Assembly: GCA_946405575.1 (NCBI GenBank)
Contig: CAMJHP010000007.1
Span: 1 to 64,000, forward strand
Source of the DNA: an uncultured Bacteroidales bacterium
GTDB lineage: Bacteria > Bacteroidota > Bacteroidia > Bacteroidales > F082
Length of the DNA stretch: 64,000 bases
Reading direction: 5' to 3'
Shown: one piece after another, positions 25,699-32,906 of the stretch
How the letters are laid out: every line of letters starts with the position of its first letter
Position numbering within the stretch: position 1 is the first letter of the stretch
Made by a program: the position numbers and the translations under genes
The notes under the pieces: model-generated
The model's input: only the letters and a program-made list of their open reading frames with translations
Told to the model about the DNA's origin: nothing
The model's database searches: none

Positions 25699-25706
25699 TA
25701 AATTTG
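25699..25706 (+). promoter_or_regulatory. -7 box of the RelA/SpoT gene
   Basis: TAAATTTG fits TAnnTTTG and is followed by CGG. It ends 18 bases before the chosen ATG at 25724, which argues against the upstream in-frame Met at 25571. Confidence 0.55.
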
Positions 25707-25723
25707 CGGTCAAAAAAACTGCA

Positions 25724-27925
25724 ATGCCTATGATGCCAATTCTACCCGACACCTATTCCAAGGAAGAGAAAGAAGAAATCGAACGACGGCACCAACGCCT
25801 CATCGACGTTTGGCACACCCGCAAGGAAGCCCAAGACCTAGAGATGGTCGACAAGGCTTTCTATTTTGCCGTCGAAGCCCACAAGGACCAGCGTCGCCGC
25901 TCAGGCGAGCCTTACATCTACCATCCCATCGAGGTGGCCACCATCGCAGCCAGAGATATAGGGTTGGGCCGTACCTCCATCGTCTGTGCCCTGCTGCACG
26001 ATGTGGTGGAAGACACGACATACACCCTCGACGACATCTGCAACATGTTTGGCGAAAAAGTGTCCAAAGTCGTAGATGGCCTCACCAAGTTCGACAACAT
26101 TAAAGGCGCCGACAGCATACAAGCTGAGAACTTCAAGAAAATCATCTCCTCTCTGTCGTACGACATCCGGGTAGTGCTCATCAAGCTCAGCGACCGCCTG
26201 CACAATATGCGCACCTTGGATTCGATGCCCAAACACAAGCAACTGAAAATTGCCTCGGAGACCACTTATATTTATGCTCCCCTTGCCTATCGTCTCGGGC
26301 TCCATGCCATCCAAATCGAATTGGAAGACCTGGCTCTCAAATACACCAACCCCACCATCTACGACAACATCCGCAGGCGTATGGACAACGTGCGCGGCAA
26401 GCGTATGGGTGAGTTGCGTGACTTCATTGCCCCCATTGAGGCCGAATTAGAGAAAAATGGCATCAAGGCAAGAGCCGAGATCAAGGAACGTTCGGTCAAC
26501 TCGGTCTGGAGACGAATGATGGATAAGGAGTTGGCTTTCGAAGACCTTTACGGGTCTTTCCTCGTCCGCCTCATCACAGACTGCCCAAGGAAAGACGAAC
26601 GTATGGAATGCTGGAAAATCTATGCTGTGCTGACCAACAACTACCGCCCCTACACAAAAAAGCTGAAGGATTGGATTTCATTCCCCAAAACCAACGGCTA
26701 CGAATCGCTGCACGCTGTGGTGATGGGTCAGACGGGCAACTGGGTGGAGGTCCAAATCCGTAGCCAACGTATGGAAGAGATTGCCGAGAAGGGTTTCTCC
26801 GCCTATTGGAAATACAAGAACGACGACGACAAGGCCGAGAGCGGTTTCGATGAATGGCTGAAGAAAGCCCAAGACCTCATTGTTAGCAATACAGACAACG
26901 CCATCGAATTCGTCGACAACTTCAAACTCGACCTTTTCTCCGATGAAATATATGTCTTCACCCCACAGGGTACGATGATAACGCTACCTAAAGGTTCCAC
27001 CGTTCTCGACTTCGCTTACAACATCCACAGCAAAATCGGCGACCACAGCATAGCGGCTAACGTTAACAACCAGTTGGCCCAACTCGACCGCAAGCTCTAC
27101 AAAGGCGACCAAGTAGAAATCATCACATCCGAGTCGCAGCACCCACAAGAGAAATGGTTTGAGTTTTTGGCCACGGCCACGGCCAAGTCAAGGCTCAAGA
27201 GTGGCATTAAGGAATACCGACGCACATTCCGCGAACAAGGAGAAAAAAAATACGAAGAAATTATGCGGAAATTGGACCTTGAGCCATCGAAAGCTAACCG
27301 CAACCAAGTGATGACTGCCGAGAACCTCACCAGTTCCATCGACTTCTACTATCAGGTGGCTACTGGCAGAATCGACGAACGTCTCATCCGCAGCGTTTTG
27401 AAGCCACAATCAAGCACTAGCAGTTTCGTACGCTACCTTACTTTCGGTCTCTTGGGCAACAGCAATAAAGACAAGGACGAGACACCTTCCATCACTACCT
27501 CGGGCGAATTCGACTTCAACGTATCGACTTGCTGCAACCCCATCCCTGGCGACGATGTCATCGCCTTCAGTTTCCCCGGCGAACCTCTTCAAATCCATAG
27601 AAGCAACTGTCCCAGGGCCATTCAGCTCTCGTCACGGTTCGGCAACAACATCGTGAAAGCCAAATGGCAGCCCAAGAGTGAGATTGCTTTCCTTGCCGAG
27701 TTGAAAATCACTGCCTTAGACACAAAAGGATTGCTCAATCGTATGACCAACCTTCTCTCCAACGAGATGCAACTCAACCTCCATATGCTGCATATGGAGG
27801 CCAAACAGGATATGGTGGAAGCCTCTATTTCCATCTATGTACATAACACCAAGGAACTCGACGACTTGATTGCCAAACTGAACCAATTGAAGGAAGTCCA
27901 AAAAGTTGTGAGGAAAAACTCATAA
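25724..27925 (+). CDS. RelA/SpoT homologue, predicted hydrolase-competent and synthetase-defective
   Basis: 733 residues. The HD hydrolase domain is complete: RRSGEPYIYHPIEVA (His 67), ALLHDVVEDT (HD at 92-93) and IKLSDRLHNMRTL. In the synthetase domain, FEDLYGSFLVRLI aligns without gaps to the family's FxxLYDLLAVRVI, so the catalytic Asp (Asp264 of the S. equisimilis enzyme) is Gly277 here. KLKDWISFPKTNGYESLH and VEVQIRS keep other residues. TGS (IYVFTPQGTMITLPKGSTVL), the CC/zinc-finger region (STCCNPIPGDDVIAF) and ACT (AELKITALDTKGLLNRM) domains follow. It should degrade (p)ppGpp. Loss of synthesis is a prediction. Transcribed alone, with a terminator downstream. Confidence 0.9.
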   Translation: MPMMPILPDTYSKEEKEEIERRHQRLIDVWHTRKEAQDLEMVDKAFYFAVEAHKDQRRRSGEPYIYHPIEVATIAARDIGLGRTSIVCALLHDVVEDTTYTLDDICNMFGEKVSKVVDGLTKFDNIKGADSIQAENFKKIISSLSYDIRVVLIKLSDRLHNMRTLDSMPKHKQLKIASETTYIYAPLAYRLGLHAIQIELEDLALKYTNPTIYDNIRRRMDNVRGKRMGELRDFIAPIEAELEKNGIKARAEIKERSVNSVWRRMMDKELAFEDLYGSFLVRLITDCPRKDERMECWKIYAVLTNNYRPYTKKLKDWISFPKTNGYESLHAVVMGQTGNWVEVQIRSQRMEEIAEKGFSAYWKYKNDDDKAESGFDEWLKKAQDLIVSNTDNAIEFVDNFKLDLFSDEIYVFTPQGTMITLPKGSTVLDFAYNIHSKIGDHSIAANVNNQLAQLDRKLYKGDQVEIITSESQHPQEKWFEFLATATAKSRLKSGIKEYRRTFREQGEKKYEEIMRKLDLEPSKANRNQVMTAENLTSSIDFYYQVATGRIDERLIRSVLKPQSSTSSFVRYLTFGLLGNSNKDKDETPSITTSGEFDFNVSTCCNPIPGDDVIAFSFPGEPLQIHRSNCPRAIQLSSRFGNNIVKAKWQPKSEIAFLAELKITALDTKGLLNRMTNLLSNEMQLNLHMLHMEAKQDMVEASISIYVHNTKELDDLIAKLNQLKEVQKVVRKNS

Positions 27926-27932
27926 GACAAGG

Positions 27933-27961
27933 GAATGACCCAAAAACCAAGTCATTCTTTT
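27933..27961 (+). terminator. Terminator after the RelA/SpoT gene
   Basis: GAATGAC, an 11-base loop, GTCATTC, then TTTTG. It starts 8 bases beyond the stop codon. Confidence 0.65.
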
Positions 27962-28056
27962 GCTTCAGCTTTGCTGGTTTGGAATCCATACCTTCAAAAG
28001 CGGCAAAATACTTTGAAGAAATTCAGATTATTTAGAATCAGTCTGAAAAATTTTCT

Positions 28057-28064
28057 TATTTTTG
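28057..28064 (+). promoter_or_regulatory. -7 box of the Fur-family gene
   Basis: TATTTTTG, followed by CGCC, 22 bases before the ATG at 28087. Confidence 0.55.
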
Positions 28065-28086
28065 CGCCTCACCATAATGTATAAAA

Positions 28087-28533
28087 ATGAAAGACTCATT
28101 TGACAACACCTATTTGGCCGTCAAGAAGTTATTCATCGATTACCTACAACGGAGGAAGTTGCGCAAGACCCCTGAGCGTTTCGCCATTCTCAAGGAGATA
28201 TACTCCACCAACGGGCACTTCGACATTGACTCGCTGTATAACCAGATGAAAGACAACAAGTACCGCGTCAGCAGAGCCACGCTCTATAACACCATCGACT
28301 TGCTTCTGGACTGCGGGTTGGTCATCAAGCACCAGTTCGGGCACAACTGCGCGCAATACGAGCGTTCCTACAAGTTCCGCCAGCACGACCATTTCATCGA
28401 CCTTGAGACAGAAACCGTTATGGAGTTCTGCGACCCAAGATTGCTTGAAATCCAACGGTCAATTGAGGAGCAATTGGGTGTTGAGATTACGCATCATTCA
28501 CTTATTTTTTACGGACATAAGAAGAATAGTTGA
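28087..28533 (+). CDS. Fur-family metal-responsive regulator
   Basis: 148 residues. The winged helix is seen in KTPERFAILKEIYSTNGHFD, DSLYNQMKDNKYRVSRATLY and NTIDLLLDCGLVIKHQFG. The dimerisation domain has RQHDHFIDLETETVMEFCD and ITHHSLIFYGHKK, which carry the usual regulatory-site His residues (HDHFI). The CxxC pairs of a structural zinc site are absent, as in many Bacteroidota members. The family includes Fur, Zur and PerR, and which metal is sensed cannot be told. It precedes purA but is separated from it by a hairpin repeat, so co-transcription is doubtful. Confidence 0.9.
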   Translation: MKDSFDNTYLAVKKLFIDYLQRRKLRKTPERFAILKEIYSTNGHFDIDSLYNQMKDNKYRVSRATLYNTIDLLLDCGLVIKHQFGHNCAQYERSYKFRQHDHFIDLETETVMEFCDPRLLEIQRSIEEQLGVEITHHSLIFYGHKKNS

Positions 28534-28539
28534 AAGATA

Positions 28540-28618
28540 AAAGGCTATTAGCTATTAACAATTAGCTGTTAGCCAACGGCTTGTTTGCTAATGGTTTACA
28601 GCTAAAAGCTAACAGCCA
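28540..28618. repeat. TTAGC-type hairpin repeat
   Basis: GGCTATTAGCTATTAAC, TTAGCTGTTAGCC, then GCTAAAAGCTAACAGCC. Complementary arms form an imperfect hairpin between the Fur-family gene and purA. Same family as 4011 and 9388. Confidence 0.55.
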
Positions 28619-28646
28619 TGAAATTAAAAACAATAAACACCGAAAT

Positions 28647-29924
28647 ATGAACAAATTAGATATCCTCTTAGGCCTCCAATGGGGCGACGAAGGCAAAGGC
28701 AAGGTGGTCGATGCCCTCACCCCGAATTATGACATCGTTTGCCGCTTCCAGGGCGGACCCAATGCCGGACACACCATCGAATTTGGAGGAAAGAAATTCG
28801 TGTTGCACAACATCCCTTCGGGCGTGCTCACTCCAGGCTGTGTCAACCTCATCGGCAACGGCGTCATCATCGAGCCACATATATTAAAAGGTGAAATCGA
28901 AGGTCTGCGCGAAGCAGGCTTCGACCTGCGCATGACTCTGATGATTGCCAACCGTGCTCATCTCATCCTTCCGACGCACCGCGCCATGGACGCCGCCAAC
29001 GAAAAAGCACTAGGAAAGATGAAAGTCGGGACCACGCTGAAAGGCATTGGCCCAACCTACACCGACAAGACCGCCCGCAGGGGACTCCGCATCGGTGACA
29101 TCAATTCCGCCGACTTCCGCGAGAAATACGAAAGCCTTAAGAAAGCCCATCTGCAGCAAATAGCTGGCCTCGGCTTTGAGATGCAAGGCTTCCAACTTGA
29201 CGGCCTCGATTTCGCCGAATACGAAAAGCTGTGGTTTGAGGGCATCGAATACCTGAAGCAATACCAATTCGTCGATGGCGAATATTTCATCAATGAGGCT
29301 CTTGACAACGGCAAAAAAGTGCTGGCCGAAGGTGCACAAGGCTCCATGCTTGACGTGGACTTTGGCAGCTACCCCTTCGTCACCTCTTCTAACGTCATCG
29401 CAGCGGGGGTTTGCTCTGGTTTAGGTGTTGCCCCGAGCAGGGTCGGCAAGGTGTACGGCATCTTCAAGGCCTACTGCACCCGCGTGGGCACGGGCCCCTT
29501 CCCCACCGAACTGTTTGACGAAACGGGCGAGATGCTCCGCCAGAACGGGCACGAGTTTGGCGCCACCACAGGCCGTCCACGCCGTTGTGGCTGGCTCGAC
29601 CTGCCCGCACTGAAGTATGCCGTCATGCTCAGTGGCGTCACCGACCTGATGATGATGAAATCCGATGTGATGGACGACTTCAAGATCTTAAAAGTCGCCA
29701 CCGCTTACCGCTACAATGGTCAAGAGACCAAGCAACTACCTTTCGCCGCCTGCACCGAGACGATGGAACCCGTCTATACTGAGATTCCCGGCTGGCAACA
29801 GAAGATAGATGGCAAGATTCCGCAGAAATTGGAAGATTACATCAAATTCATTGAAAACTATGTCGGTGTGCCGATCAAATTCGTTTCGTACGGGCCCGAT
29901 AGGACACAAAATATTTACAGATAA
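28647..29924 (+). CDS. purA: Adenylosuccinate synthetase
   Basis: 425 residues from ATG 28647 (MNKLDILLGLQWGDEGKGKV). An earlier Met at 28581 lies in the repeat. GDEGKGK is the GTP/IMP P-loop. NAGHTI, the GTTLKGIGPTYTDKTARRG arm, EGAQGSMLDVDFGSYPFVT, TGRPRRCGWLDLPAL and KSDVMDDF are all standard. PurA converts IMP, aspartate and GTP to adenylosuccinate, the first step to AMP. Length is normal. Confidence 0.97.
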   Translation: MNKLDILLGLQWGDEGKGKVVDALTPNYDIVCRFQGGPNAGHTIEFGGKKFVLHNIPSGVLTPGCVNLIGNGVIIEPHILKGEIEGLREAGFDLRMTLMIANRAHLILPTHRAMDAANEKALGKMKVGTTLKGIGPTYTDKTARRGLRIGDINSADFREKYESLKKAHLQQIAGLGFEMQGFQLDGLDFAEYEKLWFEGIEYLKQYQFVDGEYFINEALDNGKKVLAEGAQGSMLDVDFGSYPFVTSSNVIAAGVCSGLGVAPSRVGKVYGIFKAYCTRVGTGPFPTELFDETGEMLRQNGHEFGATTGRPRRCGWLDLPALKYAVMLSGVTDLMMMKSDVMDDFKILKVATAYRYNGQETKQLPFAACTETMEPVYTEIPGWQQKIDGKIPQKLEDYIKFIENYVGVPIKFVSYGPDRTQNIYR

Positions 29925-29927
29925 CCC

Positions 29928-29957
29928 TGTAGAGACGCGCCATGGCACGTCTCTACA
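29928..29957. repeat. GTAGAGACG palindromic repeat
   Basis: TGTAGAGACGCGCCA and TGGCACGTCTCTACA form a 15-base inverted repeat with one mismatch and no loop. It follows the purA stop by 3 bases and may act as its terminator. Repeats of this GTAGAGACG...CGTCTCTAC type are dispersed in Bacteroidota and cyanobacterial genomes. Confidence 0.65.
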
Positions 29958-29980
29958 AACCACGCAATAACAATTTAACC

Positions 29981-31132
29981 ATGATTATTTTAGAAAAACC
30001 ATACGTTTCCGCCCCGTTGGTGGCGTATTTGGAAGAGAAACAAATTCCCGTTTTGCATAACGACATGGCCGAGATGCTGAAAAGCCAAGGTCACAACCTT
30101 AACATTTTGGGCGACAAGCAGTTCGTTGAGAAATACGAGCAAAGCCATCAGTTGTATGCCGTCTCCGAGAACGCGTTAGTGTGGCTCTATGCCCAGCTGC
30201 CCGAGTCGGAGTTGGTGAAAAAGGTCAAAATCCTGAAGGACAAGGTCGCCTTCCGTCGCATCTGCCAGCAAATTTACCCCGACTTCTATTATAAAGAGGT
30301 GGAGATGAAAGCCTTGCGCAGCCTCAACCCAGACGAGTTGCCGCTGCCTTTGGTGCTGAAACCGGCAGTCGGTTTCCTCAGCGTGGGCGTGTACATCGTC
30401 CGCAACAAGGCTGAATGGCAGGCCGCTTTGGACGACATCGACCAAAACTTCGCCAAGCAGTGCGCCGTGTTCCCCGAGACCGTGGTGCGTAGCGAGAAGT
30501 TTGTGCTTGAACAGTTCATCGAAGGCGAGGAATATGCCGTGGACGCCTATTATGATGCCGAGGGCAAGCCCAACATCATCAACATCTTCCACCATATCTT
30601 CAAGAACGAAACCGACGTCAGCGACCGCCTTTACTGCATGAGCAAGCAAATCTTCGAGTCCAACTATCCGGCTTTCAACCAATTCTGCATCGATTTGAAC
30701 GGAGTGCTTGGATTGAAGAACTTCCCAATGCACGTGGAGTTCCGCGTAGACAAAAACACGGGTCGCGCCATCCCAATTGAGGTCAACCCATTGCGTTTCG
30801 CTGGAATGTGCCTCAACGACCTGACACGCCACACCTGCCATCTGCTGCCTGTACAGTGCTATTTTGAAGGCATTCGTCCCGACTATGCCACCATGTGGAA
30901 CGGCATCGAGAACGACGTGTTCAGTTTCATCGTCTTAGACAAGCCCTACGACACCAACCGCAAGCTTGACTTCGAGCGTATCAAGCGGCACTTCCATGGC
31001 GTGTTGGAGACCCGCGACATCATGAATCCTGCCATGAGCATCTGGGGCTTCCTATTCACGCAGACTACACCCGAACACAAAGAGGAACTGAAAGAGATCC
31101 TGTTCTCTTCTTTGGAAGAGTTTATGGTATAA
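29981..31132 (+). CDS. ATP-grasp domain protein
   Basis: 383 residues from ATG 29981. A Met 39 bases earlier lies inside the palindromic repeat and is unlikely. The ATP-grasp pattern is visible: PLPLVLKPAVGFLSVGVYIV (the phosphate-binding Gly loop and Lys), FVLEQFIEGEEYAVDAYYD (hinge and substrate), and PMHVEFRVDKNTGRAIPIEV with NPLRFAG (the metal-binding Glu and Asn). ATP-grasp enzymes ligate carboxylates to amines or thiols through an acyl phosphate. The product is unknown. Annotations such as carbamoyl-phosphate-synthase-like or D-ala-ligase-like would be over-specific. It is bounded downstream by a strong terminator. Confidence 0.75.
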   Translation: MIILEKPYVSAPLVAYLEEKQIPVLHNDMAEMLKSQGHNLNILGDKQFVEKYEQSHQLYAVSENALVWLYAQLPESELVKKVKILKDKVAFRRICQQIYPDFYYKEVEMKALRSLNPDELPLPLVLKPAVGFLSVGVYIVRNKAEWQAALDDIDQNFAKQCAVFPETVVRSEKFVLEQFIEGEEYAVDAYYDAEGKPNIINIFHHIFKNETDVSDRLYCMSKQIFESNYPAFNQFCIDLNGVLGLKNFPMHVEFRVDKNTGRAIPIEVNPLRFAGMCLNDLTRHTCHLLPVQCYFEGIRPDYATMWNGIENDVFSFIVLDKPYDTNRKLDFERIKRHFHGVLETRDIMNPAMSIWGFLFTQTTPEHKEELKEILFSSLEEFMV

Positions 31133-31187
31133 TAGACGCGGGACTATCAGACAGGGGACGCGAGACGTTCCGAACAAAATGTTGGCT

Positions 31188-31213
31188 AAAAGGTGGTAGA
31201 TTTACCACCTTTT
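31188..31213 (+). terminator. Terminator after the ATP-grasp gene
   Basis: AAAAGGTGGTA, loop GATT, TACCACCTTTTT. A strong stem with a T run, 55 bases after the stop codon. Confidence 0.85.
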
Positions 31214-31242
31214 TGTCATTTTTTTCAAAATGTGTTAGACAT

Positions 31243-31261
31243 TGTAAGAAATATTCTTACA
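31243..31261. promoter_or_regulatory. Palindromic operator of parD
   Basis: TGTAAGAA, ATA, TTCTTACA: a perfect 8-base inverted repeat that overlaps the -7 box at 31258. This fits autorepression by the ribbon-helix-helix antitoxin encoded 25 bases downstream. Confidence 0.6.
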
Positions 31262-31265
31262 TTTG
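31258..31265 (+). promoter_or_regulatory. -7 box of parD
   Basis: TACATTTG, followed by CAG, 20 bases before the ATG at 31286 and overlapping the operator palindrome. Confidence 0.55.
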
Positions 31266-31285
31266 CAGCATAAAAACGTACTACT

Positions 31286-31537
31286 ATGGGCAGAACAGTA
31301 ACCGCTTCTATTGGTCCTCACTATGAGGATTTCATTCGTAACAGCATCCTCAGCGGCAGATATAACAATGCCAGTGAAGTCATCCGGGAAGGTCTCCGTC
31401 GTTTGGAGGAAGAGGAAGCTCGATTGGCTATCCTTAAAGCGGCCATTGACGAAGGTATTGCCAGCCCTGACGTTGAAAATTTCGAACCAGAGAGTTTTCT
31501 TCAAGAACTAAAAGCAAAACGCAAAGCAAATCTCTGA
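31286..31537 (+). CDS. ParD-family antitoxin without toxin partner
   Basis: 83 residues. The N-terminal ribbon-helix-helix is VTASIGPHYEDFIRNSILSG with RYNNASEVIREGLRRLEEEE, the ParD/CC2985 signature. The C-terminal tail (EPESFLQELKAKRKANL) is the part that normally wraps the ParE toxin. No toxin follows: after the TGA, a shifted frame reads only TINKSRL and meets TAG, and the next gene is convergent at 31565. It is probably a remnant of a parDE module that keeps its operator. An orphan antitoxin acting as a regulator or protecting against a distant ParE is possible. Confidence 0.85.
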   Translation: MGRTVTASIGPHYEDFIRNSILSGRYNNASEVIREGLRRLEEEEARLAILKAAIDEGIASPDVENFEPESFLQELKAKRKANL

Positions 31538-31564
31538 CTATCAACAAGTCTAGATTATAGCCCC

Positions 31565-32701
31565 TTATTTCCCGCTCTTCCGTCTATTACATTCCTTGCA
31601 AAGCATCTGACAATTCTCCGAAATAGTCTTGCCGCCCAGATGCCATGGCGTGATGTGGTCGGCTTCCATCTGCGAAAGCTCGAAATGCTGCTTGCAGTCG
31701 GCACAGATGCCGCCTTGTCGTTCGTAAGCTGCCAACTTCTGAGCATCGGTGAATGCCCGGATAGAGAGATATTTCTCTTTTCGTGTAAGAATATAAGGAT
31801 AAATACCTGAATTTTTGGTCACGTCGTCGTCGAGGATGAGGCGTTTCACTTCTTCATCGATGGCTTTGTGGTCAAACACTTGGTCTTTGTATTGCTTATA
31901 GAGCATCCCCCACTCCACGCCTTTCATAATCTTTTTACGCTCTTTGGTCGGGCGGAACGAGGTCTCAATCCAGGTGATGACCGACTGGAAGAACTGCCAC
32001 AGCGGTGCGGCACTGGCATCATGCTGGTGGTTCGACATGTAGACCTCGATGTTGCCGTCGGAAATCCAGTCGATGGCGGTTTCGAGGTAGTCCTGACGGA
32101 TGGCGGAGCCGTTGAGGTAGTCGCTGCCAATTTTTGCGGCAGGTGCGCCGTTCTTGCTGAAATAGCGTTTGGCGTCGCTCACCCAACTGCCTGCATACAC
32201 CGCATTGCGCAGTTCCTGCTCGGTGAGCGCCTCTCCCGCGATGTTGATGGTGCGGAACCATTTCAGCTTCTCGCTGTCGGTGCCGCTACAAATATAGATT
32301 TGCAGCTCATAGTTGAGGATTTGCTCTTGCTCATCAGGCTGTAGGTTGTGGAAATAGCGGAAGTTGAAGGCGAAGTCGCCGTTGACGTATTGGCAGATGC
32401 TGATGGTGCGCTGTTGGCCATCGATGATTTCGTAGGAGGCAACGCTTCCAAGCGTTGCGCCATTGTCGTCACGACGCTCGGAAGCGTCGTCTATTACAGC
32501 CCAATACATCACATTGAGCGGGAAGCCTTGGGTGAGCGTGTCGATGACGGCATCGCGCTGTTTCTCCTTGTAGACGAACTCGCGCTGGTAGGGCGGGCGC
32601 ACGTCGAGGCGGCCGCCATAGGCGCGCACGCCGTTTTCGTTGTTGTCCACGTAGCCTTTGGTCAGCTCGCGGACGGTGATTTTGTGTAGTTCTATGTTCA
32701 T
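31565..32701 (-). CDS. DUF262 and HNH nuclease-like protein
   Basis: 378 residues. The N-terminal DUF262 domain has RLDVRPPYQREFVYKEKQRD and the family motif IIDGQQRTIS (DGQQR at 94-98), which in GmrS-type proteins is tied to nucleotide hydrolysis. A helical middle follows. The C-terminal 45 residues form an HNH domain: GGICADCKQHFELSQMEADH, ITPWHLGGKTISENC, LCKECNRRKSGK, with Cys pairs, the Asp-His and the Asn. DUF262-HNH proteins occur in phage-defence and type IV restriction settings. Residues about 72-89 are an in-frame insertion made of two palindromic repeats, just before the DGQQR motif. It is co-directional with and downstream of an EcoRI-type methyltransferase, so the two may form a modification-dependent pair. 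Confidence 0.8.
   Translation of the reverse strand: MNIELHKITVRELTKGYVDNNENGVRAYGGRLDVRPPYQREFVYKEKQRDAVIDTLTQGFPLNVMYWAVIDDASERRDDNGATLGSVASYEIIDGQQRTISICQYVNGDFAFNFRYFHNLQPDEQEQILNYELQIYICSGTDSEKLKWFRTINIAGEALTEQELRNAVYAGSWVSDAKRYFSKNGAPAAKIGSDYLNGSAIRQDYLETAIDWISDGNIEVYMSNHQHDASAAPLWQFFQSVITWIETSFRPTKERKKIMKGVEWGMLYKQYKDQVFDHKAIDEEVKRLILDDDVTKNSGIYPYILTRKEKYLSIRAFTDAQKLAAYERQGGICADCKQHFELSQMEADHITPWHLGGKTISENCQMLCKECNRRKSGK
32439..32490. repeat. Two palindromic repeats inside the DUF262 gene
   Basis: GCAACGCTTCCAAGCGTTGC (32439-32458, 9-base arms) and ACGACGCTCGGAAGCGTCGT (32471-32490, 8-base arms). Both have the xxACGCT...AGCGTxx form. Together they encode about 18 residues without breaking the frame. 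Confidence 0.7.
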
Positions 32702-32715
32702 ATTCTCTTTGTTTG

Positions 32716-32906
32716 GCGCAGGGACTTACGTCACCTGCTTAATATCGTGCCGTCCCTACGGGACTTGGTGGAGGCAGCAGCCATGTCATCCCCAGGCAGG
32801 TTTGCGCGTTGGCTTGGGATCTATGGCTGCGTCCTTTCTTCGTCGTCGTTTTATGCGCAGGGGATGAATCCGCCTGCTTAATGTCCTGTGTCCCTACGGG
32901 ACTTGG
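32716..32906. repeat. Direct repeats with GTCCCTACGGGAC flanking a hairpin
   Basis: Two nearly identical direct copies, 32734-32768 and 32873-32906, both run CCTGCTTAAT to CCCTACGGGACTTGG. Similarity extends about 18 bases to the left of each. Between them GCAGCCAT, ATCCC and TGGGAT, ATGGCTGC form a large imperfect hairpin (about 32776-32830). The right copy supplies the methyltransferase stop codon. The 192-base spacer 32702-32893 consists wholly of this element. Confidence 0.6.

Noticed and set aside
27933-27961. Metal box or riboswitch before the Fur-family gene
   Set aside because: The hairpin follows the RelA/SpoT stop and has a T run, so it reads as a terminator.
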